Part shown: positions 25,797-34,695 of the stretch, one piece after another
Layout: each line of letters begins with the position of its first letter
Numbering within the stretch: the stretch's first letter is position 1
NCBI GenBank assembly: GCA_965248955.1
Contig: OZ252212.1
Coordinates: 496,001-560,000 of the forward strand
Direction: 5' to 3'
Origin: DAOUJH01 sp965248955
GTDB lineage: Bacteria; Chloroflexota; Dehalococcoidia; Lucifugimonadales; QGNO01
DNA length: 64,000 nucleotides
Notes under the pieces: generated by a model
What the model was told of the DNA's origin: nothing
Databases searched by the model: none
The model's input: only the letters and a program-made list of their open reading frames with translations
Program-made: the position numbers and the translations under genes

Positions 25797-27287
25797 ATGG
25801 CTATGTCAACTGCTGATGTCCTCATTCAAGGAGGCCTCTTGGTCTCCGGGCAAGGCATCACACAAGCGGACATCCTTGTTTGCGACGGCAAGGTCGATGA
25901 GGTCGGAGACGACCTATCGCACAGGAGCGCCAAGCGCACCGTAGACGCTTCTGGCAAATACGTTCTTCCCGGTGGCCTGGATTCCCACGCACACCCCATA
26001 TACGCAGACAAAATGGACTCCTACTCCATCTGTGCTGCTTATGGAGGCGTCACCACAGTGGTTCCCTTCGTCGGTTCAGAGACGCACCGCCACGAGATGT
26101 TCGGGAATCACTGGGGGGTGAGGAGCTACAACCCGGACATAGTGAGGGGGTTCGTGGAATACGCTGAGGAGGCCTCGTATACCGACTTCGCCATGCACGG
26201 GCTGATCACCACAAGAGACCAGGATGACATCGATAAGGTCATCCCCGAACTGATTCGTCTAGGCGTGATCTCCTTCAAGATGTTCATGACCTGGAACCCA
26301 TGGGGAGCACCCGGATCACAAACCAATCTTCTAGCTATTCCAGACGAATTATTGATGCGGGTCATGGATCTGGCTGGCTGTGATGGCGGCATGGCAATGG
26401 TACATGCGGAGAACGGCGTGTGTAAGGCTTACCTGGAAAGCAAGTTCAGAGCCGAGGGCAGAGTATCCGTCCGCCACTACAAGGATTCCGCCCCCAACAT
26501 AATCGAAGCGGAGGCGGTGCACCGCGCCGCGACTATGGCAACGGTGGCTGACTGCCCGGTTTATCCGGTCCATCTGAGTACAAAAGAGATAGTTGGCATA
26601 CTGGAACACTACAAGGACCAGGGGCTTTCCATTTATGGGGAGACCTGCCCGCACTATCTCTCCCTGACCAATGACGACCTCATTAGGGAGGGCTATCTGC
26701 TGAAAGTGGCTCCTCCTCTTAGGGAAGAGACGGACAAGGAAGCCATGTGGCAGGGGCTGGCTAGCGGAGCGTTAGATGTGATCGGAAGCGATTACACGGG
26801 GTATACGCGTGCGTTGAAGCTGACCGGGACCATGGAGGGTTCGATTGAAGAGCCGGAACCGGGTCAGGAAAACATTTTCAATATAGGAGCAGGGCTTACT
26901 ACCCTAGAGTTCATGATGCCCGTGGTATGGACGCACGGCGTCAACACCGGGAGTATCACCCTGCCCAAGTTCGTTCAGGTCTTCTGCGAAAACCCCGCCA
27001 AGATCTTCGGCATATACCCTCGCAAGGGCACGCTTCAGCCCGGTTCGGATGCCGACGTCGTCGTCTGGGACCCGGCAAAGAGACACGTGGTGGACGAAGA
27101 GCACGGCAAGAGCGATTTTTCTACGTTCAAGGGCATGGAGTTGCTGGGAATGCCGGTGCTTACCATGGTGCGGGGCAACGTGATCATAGAAGACGGCAAG
27201 CTGGTGGGAAAGCAGGGTAACGCCCAGTACATCCCAAGCGACCCCAATTCCGCCGCCTACTCATCCAACGGATTCCATGTCAACTAG
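25797..27287 (+). CDS. Dihydropyrimidinase/hydantoinase-like cyclic amidohydrolase
   Basis: A 496-aa cytoplasmic metal-dependent amidohydrolase. The binuclear site is complete: His64 and His66 (DSHAHP), the probable carboxylated Lys161 (SFKMFMTW), His203 (MVHAENG), His259 (YPVHLST) and Asp332 (GSDYTGYT). This set is shared by hydantoinases, dihydropyrimidinases and allantoinases, which open cyclic ureides. GSDYTGYT departs from the common GSDHxPxT, so the substrate pocket probably differs. GGAGGGAG precedes the ATG. The next gene starts 44 bases downstream and encodes an M28-like protein, so the pair probably acts in one nitrogen-compound breakdown route. Confidence 0.9.
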   Translation: MAMSTADVLIQGGLLVSGQGITQADILVCDGKVDEVGDDLSHRSAKRTVDASGKYVLPGGLDSHAHPIYADKMDSYSICAAYGGVTTVVPFVGSETHRHEMFGNHWGVRSYNPDIVRGFVEYAEEASYTDFAMHGLITTRDQDDIDKVIPELIRLGVISFKMFMTWNPWGAPGSQTNLLAIPDELLMRVMDLAGCDGGMAMVHAENGVCKAYLESKFRAEGRVSVRHYKDSAPNIIEAEAVHRAATMATVADCPVYPVHLSTKEIVGILEHYKDQGLSIYGETCPHYLSLTNDDLIREGYLLKVAPPLREETDKEAMWQGLASGALDVIGSDYTGYTRALKLTGTMEGSIEEPEPGQENIFNIGAGLTTLEFMMPVVWTHGVNTGSITLPKFVQVFCENPAKIFGIYPRKGTLQPGSDADVVVWDPAKRHVVDEEHGKSDFSTFKGMELLGMPVLTMVRGNVIIEDGKLVGKQGNAQYIPSDPNSAAYSSNGFHVN

Positions 27288-27331
27288 CGGACGTTAGGGA
27301 ACATAACAGCCTCAATAAGGAAGTCCAACCA

Positions 27332-29290
27332 ATGCAAAGAAAAGAACTCGTACAGCTTCTGGAAACCGAGCTATCCGGTGAGCGAGCGCTGGAATCCGCC
27401 GCTCACATGACCAGTTTCTACCGTTCGCCGGGTTCGTCCGGGTACCACCGAGCCACGGATTTCGTGGCGCAGCTTCTCAGAGACAACGGCATGGACAGAG
27501 TCTGGGTGGAACGATTTCCCTTGGACGGCGAGACCAAGCTGCTGAGTCAAACCATGCCCCTGGCCTGGGAACCCGTAAGCGCCGAACTGCGCGTGGGGTC
27601 GCCCAACGGCAAACTCCTGGTGTCTTACGAAGAGGCTCCTTCCTGCCTGCCCTGGTGGACGCCGTCAACCCCGGAAGGAGGAGTGACCGTCGAGCTGGTG
27701 GACGTGGGCACGGGCGAGCGGGCGGAAGATTATGAGAAACAGGAGGTTGCAGGCAAGGCGGTCCTGGTGCGAAGCACCACGGTGCCCGGCACCTTTGGGC
27801 ACGCGGTCAAGCTGGCCGCCGAGCACGGCGCCGTGGGCGTGATCACAGACACCTTGCTCTACCCTACGTCTCCATTTCGCACCAGGGAATCTTTGCCCGA
27901 TCCTGTGCAGCTTCTGCGAATGCCTTCCAGCCGCCCCGAAATCTGGGGACTTGCCGTGAACTACCACGCCGCGGAGCAGCTTGCCTCCATTTCAAGGCAA
28001 GGAACCACCAGGGTTTGGGTGGACATCCAGGCCAAGACTTTCAAGGGAGAGGCTCAGAATCTCTTCGCGGACATAACCGGCACCGACAAGGCGGATGAGT
28101 TCATCCACTTTGTCTGTCATTCCACGGCAGGCACCAAGCCGGGCGCCAACTGTGCTTCAGGACCCGCAATGCTGGCCGAAATGGGTCGTGTGATATCCAG
28201 CCTCATTTCAGACGGTCGTATTCCGCGGCCGCGCCGCACCATAAGATTCCTCATAGACGTGGAAGGGCACGGGACCAAGCACTACGTCCACAACCATCGG
28301 GAAGAGGCCGAGAAAACGATTGTTTCCATTGCACTGGACAGCGTCGGACATGACCAGAGGAAAAGCAAGTCGGCGTTGCTGTTCTATCACTCTCCGGATT
28401 CCGTCCCTTCATTCATCAACGACTACTTTGTGTCTCTCATGGAATCCACTCCCAAGGATACGCGCTGGGTGTTCAGCAATGACAATGAGATTCCGTTTGT
28501 GAACTTCGCAGACCTGCCTTACACGCCCTGGAGCGACAACAAGTATTATCCCGCCTTTGGCATACCGTCTCCGCTGTTGATGTCCTGGCCGGACCTGTAC
28601 TTCCACACTGACTATCTGACTGCCGACGTGCTTGACCCCGGAGTCTTCCGCAGATGTGGCGTAGTTACAGCACTGGCAGCTTTGGAGTTGGCCTACGCCG
28701 GCTCCCAGGAAGCGGGCAAGATCATGAAGGAAGTGACGGCGCGCAGCGAGTTTAGATTGAGCCGTATTGCACTGCGAGGCGAAGGACCGGCTGCGGCCAC
28801 CAAGAAGCGCCTGGCACACCTGGCTGTTCGCGACCAAGAGGCAGTTGCATCGTCTCTGGTGCTCGCCGGTGACTCCGAAGATAGACAAGTCCTGGAAACG
28901 ACCAAGAACCAGCTACAGAAACGAATCCAAGACCGGCTGGCGGAGGCGCTAGACTCGCTGCCGGAGGCGGCCCCAGAGGAGGAGTTTGCTCCAGGGGAAG
29001 TTGTGCCGAAACGACTGATCGATAGGGACGCGCCCGGCCTCGCCGGCGCCGACTATTGGACTCTAATCCGCATGTCCGAGCAAATGACTGCTCGGGACCC
29101 CAGAGTACGCTTCGACTCGCTTCGAATAATCGGGGACGAGATATGGAATCTCACAGACGGTAGCCGGAGTGTGAATGAGATCGCCAACGCCATTTGTGCT
29201 GAATTCAACTTCGACCTAGACCCACGCCACATTTTGGAGTTATTCCAGGGTCTATCCAGGGAAGGCTTCGTCACATTAGAGAATCTCTAG
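27332..29290 (+). CDS. M28 peptidase-like protein with PA insert and C-terminal PqqD-like domain
   Basis: A 652-aa protein. Residues 1-110 form an N-terminal M28-type cap, and about 110-235 resemble a protease-associated domain (VAGKAVLVRST, EHGAVGVITDT). About 240-480 follow the M28 aminopeptidase fold. Candidate metal ligands are His263, Glu311 (DVEGHGT) and Asp336 (ALDSVGH). The usual bridging Asp in GANDNASG is missing: the site reads GANCASG with Cys274. The last 85 residues (DEIWNLTDGSRSVNEIANAI) look like a PqqD-type winged domain, found in peptide-modification systems as a leader-binding module. No signal peptide is present. It follows the hydantoinase gene by 44 bases. Its activity is uncertain because of the altered site. 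Confidence 0.75.
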   Translation: MQRKELVQLLETELSGERALESAAHMTSFYRSPGSSGYHRATDFVAQLLRDNGMDRVWVERFPLDGETKLLSQTMPLAWEPVSAELRVGSPNGKLLVSYEEAPSCLPWWTPSTPEGGVTVELVDVGTGERAEDYEKQEVAGKAVLVRSTTVPGTFGHAVKLAAEHGAVGVITDTLLYPTSPFRTRESLPDPVQLLRMPSSRPEIWGLAVNYHAAEQLASISRQGTTRVWVDIQAKTFKGEAQNLFADITGTDKADEFIHFVCHSTAGTKPGANCASGPAMLAEMGRVISSLISDGRIPRPRRTIRFLIDVEGHGTKHYVHNHREEAEKTIVSIALDSVGHDQRKSKSALLFYHSPDSVPSFINDYFVSLMESTPKDTRWVFSNDNEIPFVNFADLPYTPWSDNKYYPAFGIPSPLLMSWPDLYFHTDYLTADVLDPGVFRRCGVVTALAALELAYAGSQEAGKIMKEVTARSEFRLSRIALRGEGPAAATKKRLAHLAVRDQEAVASSLVLAGDSEDRQVLETTKNQLQKRIQDRLAEALDSLPEAAPEEEFAPGEVVPKRLIDRDAPGLAGADYWTLIRMSEQMTARDPRVRFDSLRIIGDEIWNLTDGSRSVNEIANAICAEFNFDLDPRHILELFQGLSREGFVTLENL

Positions 29291-29421
29291 GTGGACGCAA
29301 GGGTCTGCACCCGTTCCGTCGTCTCAGACCGGAAAGAGAAGGCGAGCGGTTTGCGCTGCTCGACCTGGTTGCACAGACCTATCCTCTCACCTCATGGAGT
29401 GTTAGAACGTCTTGTTATACG

Positions 29422-31416
29422 TTATTCAACAACCGGATCCCCATCTTGAGGGACCCTCTCCCAGAGCCACTCCACACTCTCGTTGCGAGGCGTCTTGATG
29501 GACGGACGGCCGTTCAGAATATGGTCGACATACCTGATAAGGTCATTGGCACAGATGCTACAGTAGTCGTAGGAATTGATCAGCCTGGAGGTGATGTTCT
29601 TCCATCGCTGCGCCCAGTCGATCCGCTGCCTAGCAGAGCGCGGTCGGGTAAGGTTCTTGTTGAGGTCATTTGGCGTGATGAGAATCCGCTTCTCGATGGC
29701 CTCCTTCAGGCGCGGGTCGGAGTCGTATTCAAAGGTCCAGCCTCTGCTCTGCCAGGTCGCGACGCGCTCTTGCATCTCGCGCCGGAACTCATCCTTATTG
29801 CGGTCGGTGACTCCGAGGACGCGTTCCATCTTCCGCATGTCGCGCTCCCTTTCGGCGTCGGCACGGGTGGGTCTGTAACTGCCCTTGGAAATGTCCGCCA
29901 AGTACGAACTAAGGTCGGTCACATAGCTCGTGAGCAGGTCCTTGGCCTTTGCCTCAAATGCCTCCTCGCTTGCAATCCGTACTTCGCGAACCGCTAGGTC
30001 GTCGTACACTTGCACGGCGTCTGTGATCAGCGCAATCTTGGTCGCGACGTCGGCCTCGTAGCCCACATTCTCACCAATACCTTCCCAAAGGCTGCCTAAG
30101 GCGCCAAGGGGCGTAATACAACGGACGTTAGGCTGGCTGGCAGCAGCATCAATGCGGTTCATCACATACCTAGGTGATATACCGTTCATTCCCTCCATTG
30201 GGTGGTGACGCTGCATATCGCGCACGATCTGCCTGGAGAAGTTAGGGACCACATGGCCGTCGTAGAGATTCAGCTTGTCCAGCATCGACATACCCTGACG
30301 GTCAGGCGGGTCCATCCGCGCCAGAACGGCGAACGCGCTCGCCACCCGCAGGGTCAGGGGAGCTATGTGTACGTCCCCCATGTGGCTCGCCTTGAGCATC
30401 TTCCGATAGATATTGACCTCTTCGGTGAACTTTAAGTTGTAGGGGATCTGGACAGCGATGATACGGTCCTTGAGAGCCTCGGAACTCTTGTCTCTCGAGA
30501 ACTCTTCGAAATCTCCCTGGTTGGAGTGCCCTACTATGACCTCGTCGGCGTATACAGAGCCGAACTTCTCCATCTTGATGGTCTGCTCCTGCGCAAGGCT
30601 GAGCAGAGCGGTGAGGAGGTGCTTGTTGGCCTTGAACATCTCGACGAGCTCGATTATGCCCCGGTTGGCGACGTTGAACTCCCCGTCGAGCCTGAATGCC
30701 TTCCCAGCCACCTCAAGCCGGTCACCCTCGAGCTGGTCCGTATTGACGCTCCCGACCAGTAGGGACGAGTCAGATGGGTTGGGGTTGTTTGCCATGAAGC
30801 AGCCGATGCCGACCGCCTCTTGCGCGGAGAACGTCACTCGCTCCACGGGGACATCCGCATACCGGCCCTGGTACTCGGTCCTGACCATGTAGCGGCACCG
30901 GGGGCAGAGGTCGCCCTCGACGTAGATGCCGTACTGGTCATAGAGCTGTGGCCGGAGTCTTTTCGGGATCAGATGCAGGGGCTCCTCCTGCATCGGACAT
31001 CCCTTGATGGCATAGACGGCGCCTTTGTCGGTCCTGGAATGGGTCTCCATGGCGTGCTTTATGAGATCGATGACGGTGGACTTGCCACTGGCCGGAGGGC
31101 CTAAGAGCAGGAGTATCCGCTTGCGCACCTCGAACCTCTGTGCAGAGGCGGCGAAGTATTGAACGATGCGGTCGAGCGGCTCTTCCAGCCCAAATATCTC
31201 GTCCTGGAACAGATTGTAAGTGCGATCGCCTTTGGGGGTCACGTTTGAGCCCATAGACATGATGGCGTCGTAGATATAGGCGTGAGAGAGGCGGCTCTTC
31301 AAAGGGTCGCTGGAGACGAGGCGGATATATTCCTCAAAGGTCCCCTCCCAAGAGTACCTGGCAGCCTCGCTCTCGGCCTCGGATATGATGGACTCGATAG
31401 TAATTTCGTTTGTCAT
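29422..31416 (-). CDS. prkA: PrkA-type AAA+ serine protein kinase
   Basis: A 664-aa PrkA-family protein. The N-terminal AAA+ domain has Walker A GPPASGKST (residues 106-114) and an extended insert with CPRC, followed by VERVTFSAQEAVGIGCF. The C-terminal half is helical and carries FTEEVNIYRKML, SPRYVMNRID and a final CSIC pair. PrkA acts in sporulation signalling in Bacillus and in stress responses in enteric bacteria, and recent work suggests ATPase or protease activity. AGGA precedes the ATG. Its usual partners (a DUF444/YeaH protein and SpoVR) are not beside it. The downstream gene on the same strand is the DEAD helicase region, separated by several genes' worth of space, so it is probably transcribed alone. 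Confidence 0.9.
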   Translation of the reverse strand: MTNEITIESIISEAESEAARYSWEGTFEEYIRLVSSDPLKSRLSHAYIYDAIMSMGSNVTPKGDRTYNLFQDEIFGLEEPLDRIVQYFAASAQRFEVRKRILLLLGPPASGKSTVIDLIKHAMETHSRTDKGAVYAIKGCPMQEEPLHLIPKRLRPQLYDQYGIYVEGDLCPRCRYMVRTEYQGRYADVPVERVTFSAQEAVGIGCFMANNPNPSDSSLLVGSVNTDQLEGDRLEVAGKAFRLDGEFNVANRGIIELVEMFKANKHLLTALLSLAQEQTIKMEKFGSVYADEVIVGHSNQGDFEEFSRDKSSEALKDRIIAVQIPYNLKFTEEVNIYRKMLKASHMGDVHIAPLTLRVASAFAVLARMDPPDRQGMSMLDKLNLYDGHVVPNFSRQIVRDMQRHHPMEGMNGISPRYVMNRIDAAASQPNVRCITPLGALGSLWEGIGENVGYEADVATKIALITDAVQVYDDLAVREVRIASEEAFEAKAKDLLTSYVTDLSSYLADISKGSYRPTRADAERERDMRKMERVLGVTDRNKDEFRREMQERVATWQSRGWTFEYDSDPRLKEAIEKRILITPNDLNKNLTRPRSARQRIDWAQRWKNITSRLINSYDYCSICANDLIRYVDHILNGRPSIKTPRNESVEWLWERVPQDGDPVVE

Positions 31417-31565
31417 AGATTCCTAGATACGCCATCCAATTAAGCCGCGCTCACTGAACTGAATGGTATAGGCCACACCGACCACGGCACGAACTCACCT
31501 GTGCCTCACGGATCCTTCAGTTTGTTTTGCCGGGACTTCCACGGCGGGCCAACTCAACCTACGCG

Positions 31566-32126
31566 CTACGCGATGACAGACGTGAGCGCCCAGAGGCCCA
31601 CCAGTCCAACAACGGTGCCGCCGAAGAGCATAAACCAGCCCGCGACTAGCCTCAGAACTTGTAATTGGAAGGTTAGGTAGAAGAAGACGATCGCGGAGAT
31701 GATGGTGAGTACGAATGGAACGGCTGACATTGCGAGCCATATACCAAGAGAATGCTCGAACACCCCGCCTTCAGCCATAGACAGTGCAAATATGAGAAAG
31801 ACTACTAGGGAGCCGATGGAAAGGAAAATGCTGTACAAGCCAATGGCGCGCGGGTCCGTGTCCCAGATGCCATGTGCTCCAACGGCCAGGGAGTAGATAG
31901 CCCAGAGGAAGATGAGCGCTGTCAGTGCGGTCAACAGCTCGGTGGAACCTTCACCGGAGATCAGGGTTGGTGTAATGGTCGTGCCGAACATGATGGTGCC
32001 CAGAGTCAGCAGACCGAGCCCCGTCGTAAACACGCCCATAGTCCGACCCTCGGAATACAGTCCAAGCACGTACCAAGACTGTGAGAAGATCGCTGCGCCT
32101 ATCAGCAGAAAGAAGATGCCTTCCAT
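31566..32126 (-). CDS. Six-helix membrane protein, AmiS/UreI-like in size
   Basis: A 186-aa polytopic membrane protein with about six hydrophobic helices and short loops. Charged residues are rare and lie between helices (LYSEGRT, GIWDTDPRAIG). Length, helix number and the central WAIYSLAVGAHGIWDTDP segment are compatible with the AmiS/UreI family of small amide/urea channels. I see no diagnostic motif, so this is only a suggestion. GGAGGATAAGGACTT lies before the ATG and gives a good ribosome-binding site. It precedes the PrkA-type gene by 440 bases in the minus-strand direction, and nothing is recognised in the 150 bases below it. Confidence 0.65.
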   Translation of the reverse strand: MEGIFFLLIGAAIFSQSWYVLGLYSEGRTMGVFTTGLGLLTLGTIMFGTTITPTLISGEGSTELLTALTALIFLWAIYSLAVGAHGIWDTDPRAIGLYSIFLSIGSLVVFLIFALSMAEGGVFEHSLGIWLAMSAVPFVLTIISAIVFFYLTFQLQVLRLVAGWFMLFGGTVVGLVGLWALTSVIA

Positions 32127-32315
32127 AAGTCCTTATCCTCCAGTTTGAATGTCAAATGGGTGATCATCATGTCTACCATATGACGGCATTAGAGATCAAC
32201 CGAGCCGAGCGCCATTATTATAATAGGCACGTAACGAATTGTCGAGCAGCCTGCGGGGCCGTCTCATAGAGTGTTGGAACTGGTAAAGGATTGAGAAGAG
32301 GGGGAGCCATCTTGG

Positions 32316-32453
32316 TCACGTCCCGTCAAGCCGAGGATCCCAGCGTGGTCTCACCACACCCTCTGGCGATTTCTTGAACGCGGCCACATGGGGTGCCACA
32401 CTGAGCGCCCTCCGCGCCAGGTAGTCGATGGCGTTTGATAAGCACACCCTCAT
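32316..32453 (-). pseudogene. Short orphan coding fragment
   Basis: In the 625-base gap between the six-helix protein and the helicase, one minus-strand frame of 45 codons reads AIDYLARRALSVAPHVAAFK followed by SPEGVVRPRWDPRLDGT and stops at 32316. Its composition is protein-like, but there is no ribosome-binding site before the ATG. It may be the C-terminal end of a lost gene. The family is not recognised. The rest of the gap (32127-32315, 32454-32751) shows nothing. Confidence 0.3.
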
Positions 32454-32751
32454 CGACAACCTGGTTCAATGGGCAGGGAAGTTCGGCCACGGTCTGTATG
32501 ACCTACCCTAGGAGAAACGCCAAAGGCGGAATGGGTAGTGGTGTAGCTGAAGGGAGTCGTACTTAGCTATGAAGGAGTGGCTTTTGTCAATGATTCCCAC
32601 ACTAACTACCACACTGTCGACCAGCGAGTATCTCAGGACCATAGCTATCCTCCCAGGCTGTCATTCTACTTCTATTGCCACACTCTCACAGGTGAAGTGC
32701 TACGGGAGAAAGAGCTATGAGTATCACAGTTATGGTGCAGAGGGAGGTCTG

Positions 32752-34140
32752 CTATAATCCTCTCTCTCGTGCCTGATTTGCCTGCCGGATGGTGTTCCAG
32801 GGCCTTCGGGTGAAGTGGCGGCCTAGGGCTCTCTCAATCGCACGCCACTTACGTTCCTCCTCTAACGTGACAAATGTTACGGCTTCTCCGGAGCGGCCCA
32901 AGCGTCCGGTCCGTCCGACCCGGTGAGTGAACAGCAGCTCCGAGTCTGGCAGATCATAGTTGATGACCTGGCCAAGGCCCTCAATGTCCAGGCCTCTGGC
33001 GGCCACATTTGTTGCCACCAGGATAGCCGCCGCGCCAGAACGGAAGTCTGTCAAGACGCGTTCCCGCGCGCCCTGGCTTAGATTTCCTTGGAGCGCCCCA
33101 ACCGGGTACCCCAACGAATCCAGCAATCTTGCCAGCTTCTTGACGCTGTGCTTGGTCTTTCGAAAAACGAGAACCGAAGCGCCATCCCGCTGATTCAACA
33201 GCGTCTGGAGAGCTTCAATCTTGTCGCTCTGCTGAATGCTGTAGACCAGGTGCTCAACGCTGGGCGGAGCTTGCAAACCTGCGTCCACCTCCACTCTCAC
33301 GGGCCGGCGCATGTGCTTCGCTGAGGTCTGGGTTACCCACTCCGGCATGGTTGCGGAGAAGAGCGCCGTCTGTCGCTCTCTGGGCGTCCGATCTATGATG
33401 GCTTCGACGTCCCGGGCAAATCCCTGGTCCAGCATTTCGTCTGCCTCATCCAGAACAAGGAATCCAACTGACTGCAGTTGGAGAGTGCCTTGGCGCAGGT
33501 GGTCCAGGGTACGGCCTGGCGTCCCAACGATTATCTGGGGTCCGTTCTTCAACGCTGTATACTCTGGCCTTATGGACCGGCCGCCATAGAGCAGCGTCAC
33601 TCGGAGTTGCTGTAGAGAAGCGAGGGCCTCGATGACTCCGGCCACCTGGATGGCCAGTTCGCGGGTGGGTACCAGCACAAGTGCTTGGACCTGCCGCAGC
33701 GATGCGTCGCACTGCTCGACCAGGGGCACTGCAAACGCCAGCGTCTTTCCGGATCCGGTACGCGCCTGGCCTATCAAGTCCCGTCCCTCAAGGAGCTTTG
33801 GGATGGCCCCTTCCTGAATCGGTGTGGGTTCCAATATGTTCATCCGGAGAATCGCAGCTCTGGTAGCGGCCTTCAAAGGCATTCCAGAGAACACCGCCAC
33901 ACCGTCAGGAGCGTTATCGACGGGGGGATCACCTACGGCAGTGGGGTGCTCGCTCACGGGCGCTATGACAGTTGAGGAAGGGCCGCTCCGATGGGCCTTG
34001 AAGCACGGGCGGCAGTATACCGGCTTGCCATGAGTTGGCCGGAAGGGGACGGTCGTAGACGTGCCGCAATCTGCGCAAACAGCGTGGTGACGCTGGGCAC
34101 GGCCGGACGGTGGGCGACCGGATAGAGGTCTAACAAGCAT
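32752..34140 (-). CDS. DEAD-box RNA helicase with N-terminal zinc ribbon
   Basis: A 462-aa ATP-dependent RNA helicase. Counting from a TTG two codons upstream, an N-terminal zinc ribbon uses Cys24, Cys27, Cys45 and Cys48 (CADCG and YCRPC). A Pro-rich linker follows, then the helicase core: Q-motif PTPIQ, Walker A ARTGSGKT (128-135), PTREL, DEAD box LDEADEML (about 232-239), SAT (264-266), ATNVAARGLDI and HRVGRTGR. No long C-terminal tail follows, unlike CsdA or DbpA. Such helicases act in ribosome assembly, mRNA decay and cold adaptation. AAGGAG is placed for either the TTG at 34146 or the ATG at 34140. It is downstream of the giant surface genes on the same strand but 550 bases away. Confidence 0.92.
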   Translation of the reverse strand: MLVRPLSGRPPSGRAQRHHAVCADCGTSTTVPFRPTHGKPVYCRPCFKAHRSGPSSTVIAPVSEHPTAVGDPPVDNAPDGVAVFSGMPLKAATRAAILRMNILEPTPIQEGAIPKLLEGRDLIGQARTGSGKTLAFAVPLVEQCDASLRQVQALVLVPTRELAIQVAGVIEALASLQQLRVTLLYGGRSIRPEYTALKNGPQIIVGTPGRTLDHLRQGTLQLQSVGFLVLDEADEMLDQGFARDVEAIIDRTPRERQTALFSATMPEWVTQTSAKHMRRPVRVEVDAGLQAPPSVEHLVYSIQQSDKIEALQTLLNQRDGASVLVFRKTKHSVKKLARLLDSLGYPVGALQGNLSQGARERVLTDFRSGAAAILVATNVAARGLDIEGLGQVINYDLPDSELLFTHRVGRTGRLGRSGEAVTFVTLEEERKWRAIERALGRHFTRRPWNTIRQANQARERGL

Positions 34141-34498
34141 GGGCAAAAGACTCCTTAGCTATGGAGGTGACACCTGTGATTCAGCGCAGGGCGAAAAGAC
34201 ACGAACGAGGAATCTGTTGGACCGTTGCTGTGTGAAACCTTGGCAAGACTGTGCGTTGCAATCCGTATTATAACAGACCTATCTCAAATGTGTATACAGG
34301 TGTAGATGGCAGCTTGCACGATCCCTAGCTCCAGAAGGCTGAATGCACTGAACTGAGGTAACCCCAACCTGGAGCTGTCCCTGTCGATGCTCACCAGTTC
34401 CTTCCCCGGTTCCCGATTAAGATCGGCGCCCCAATCTTAGGGGACGCGGTGGCAGGCATGGATCGTCAGCTTAGGCACTTAGGCTTCAACAGCCCTTG

Positions 34499-34690
34499 CT
34501 ATAGCTGACACCAGAGGCGAAGGATTGAGTTAGCTCTGCCCGAAGTAAGGGCCAGCCCGTAAGGCGCCTTGCCTAACATCCCGGCGGCGGGCCACCTGCC
34601 AGAGTCGAAGAGTTCTCCTGCCTGATCCGGAGGAATGACGGCGGTGGCGAAGCTGGAGATGTAATTCAAGACGGATGCGACGGTAGCTTC
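34499..34690 (-). other. Open frame of uncertain coding status after the giant gene
   Basis: Directly after the giant gene's stop, a minus-strand frame without a start codon reads ATVASVLNYISSFATAVIPP, DQAGELFDSGRWPAAG and KAPYGLALTSGRAN, then stops at 34499-34501. It looks protein-like but matches no family I know. It may be a fragment of a gene disrupted at this boundary. The remaining 34141-34498 between it and the helicase gene shows no gene and should contain the helicase promoter. Confidence 0.3.
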
Positions 34691-34695
34691 CTCTC

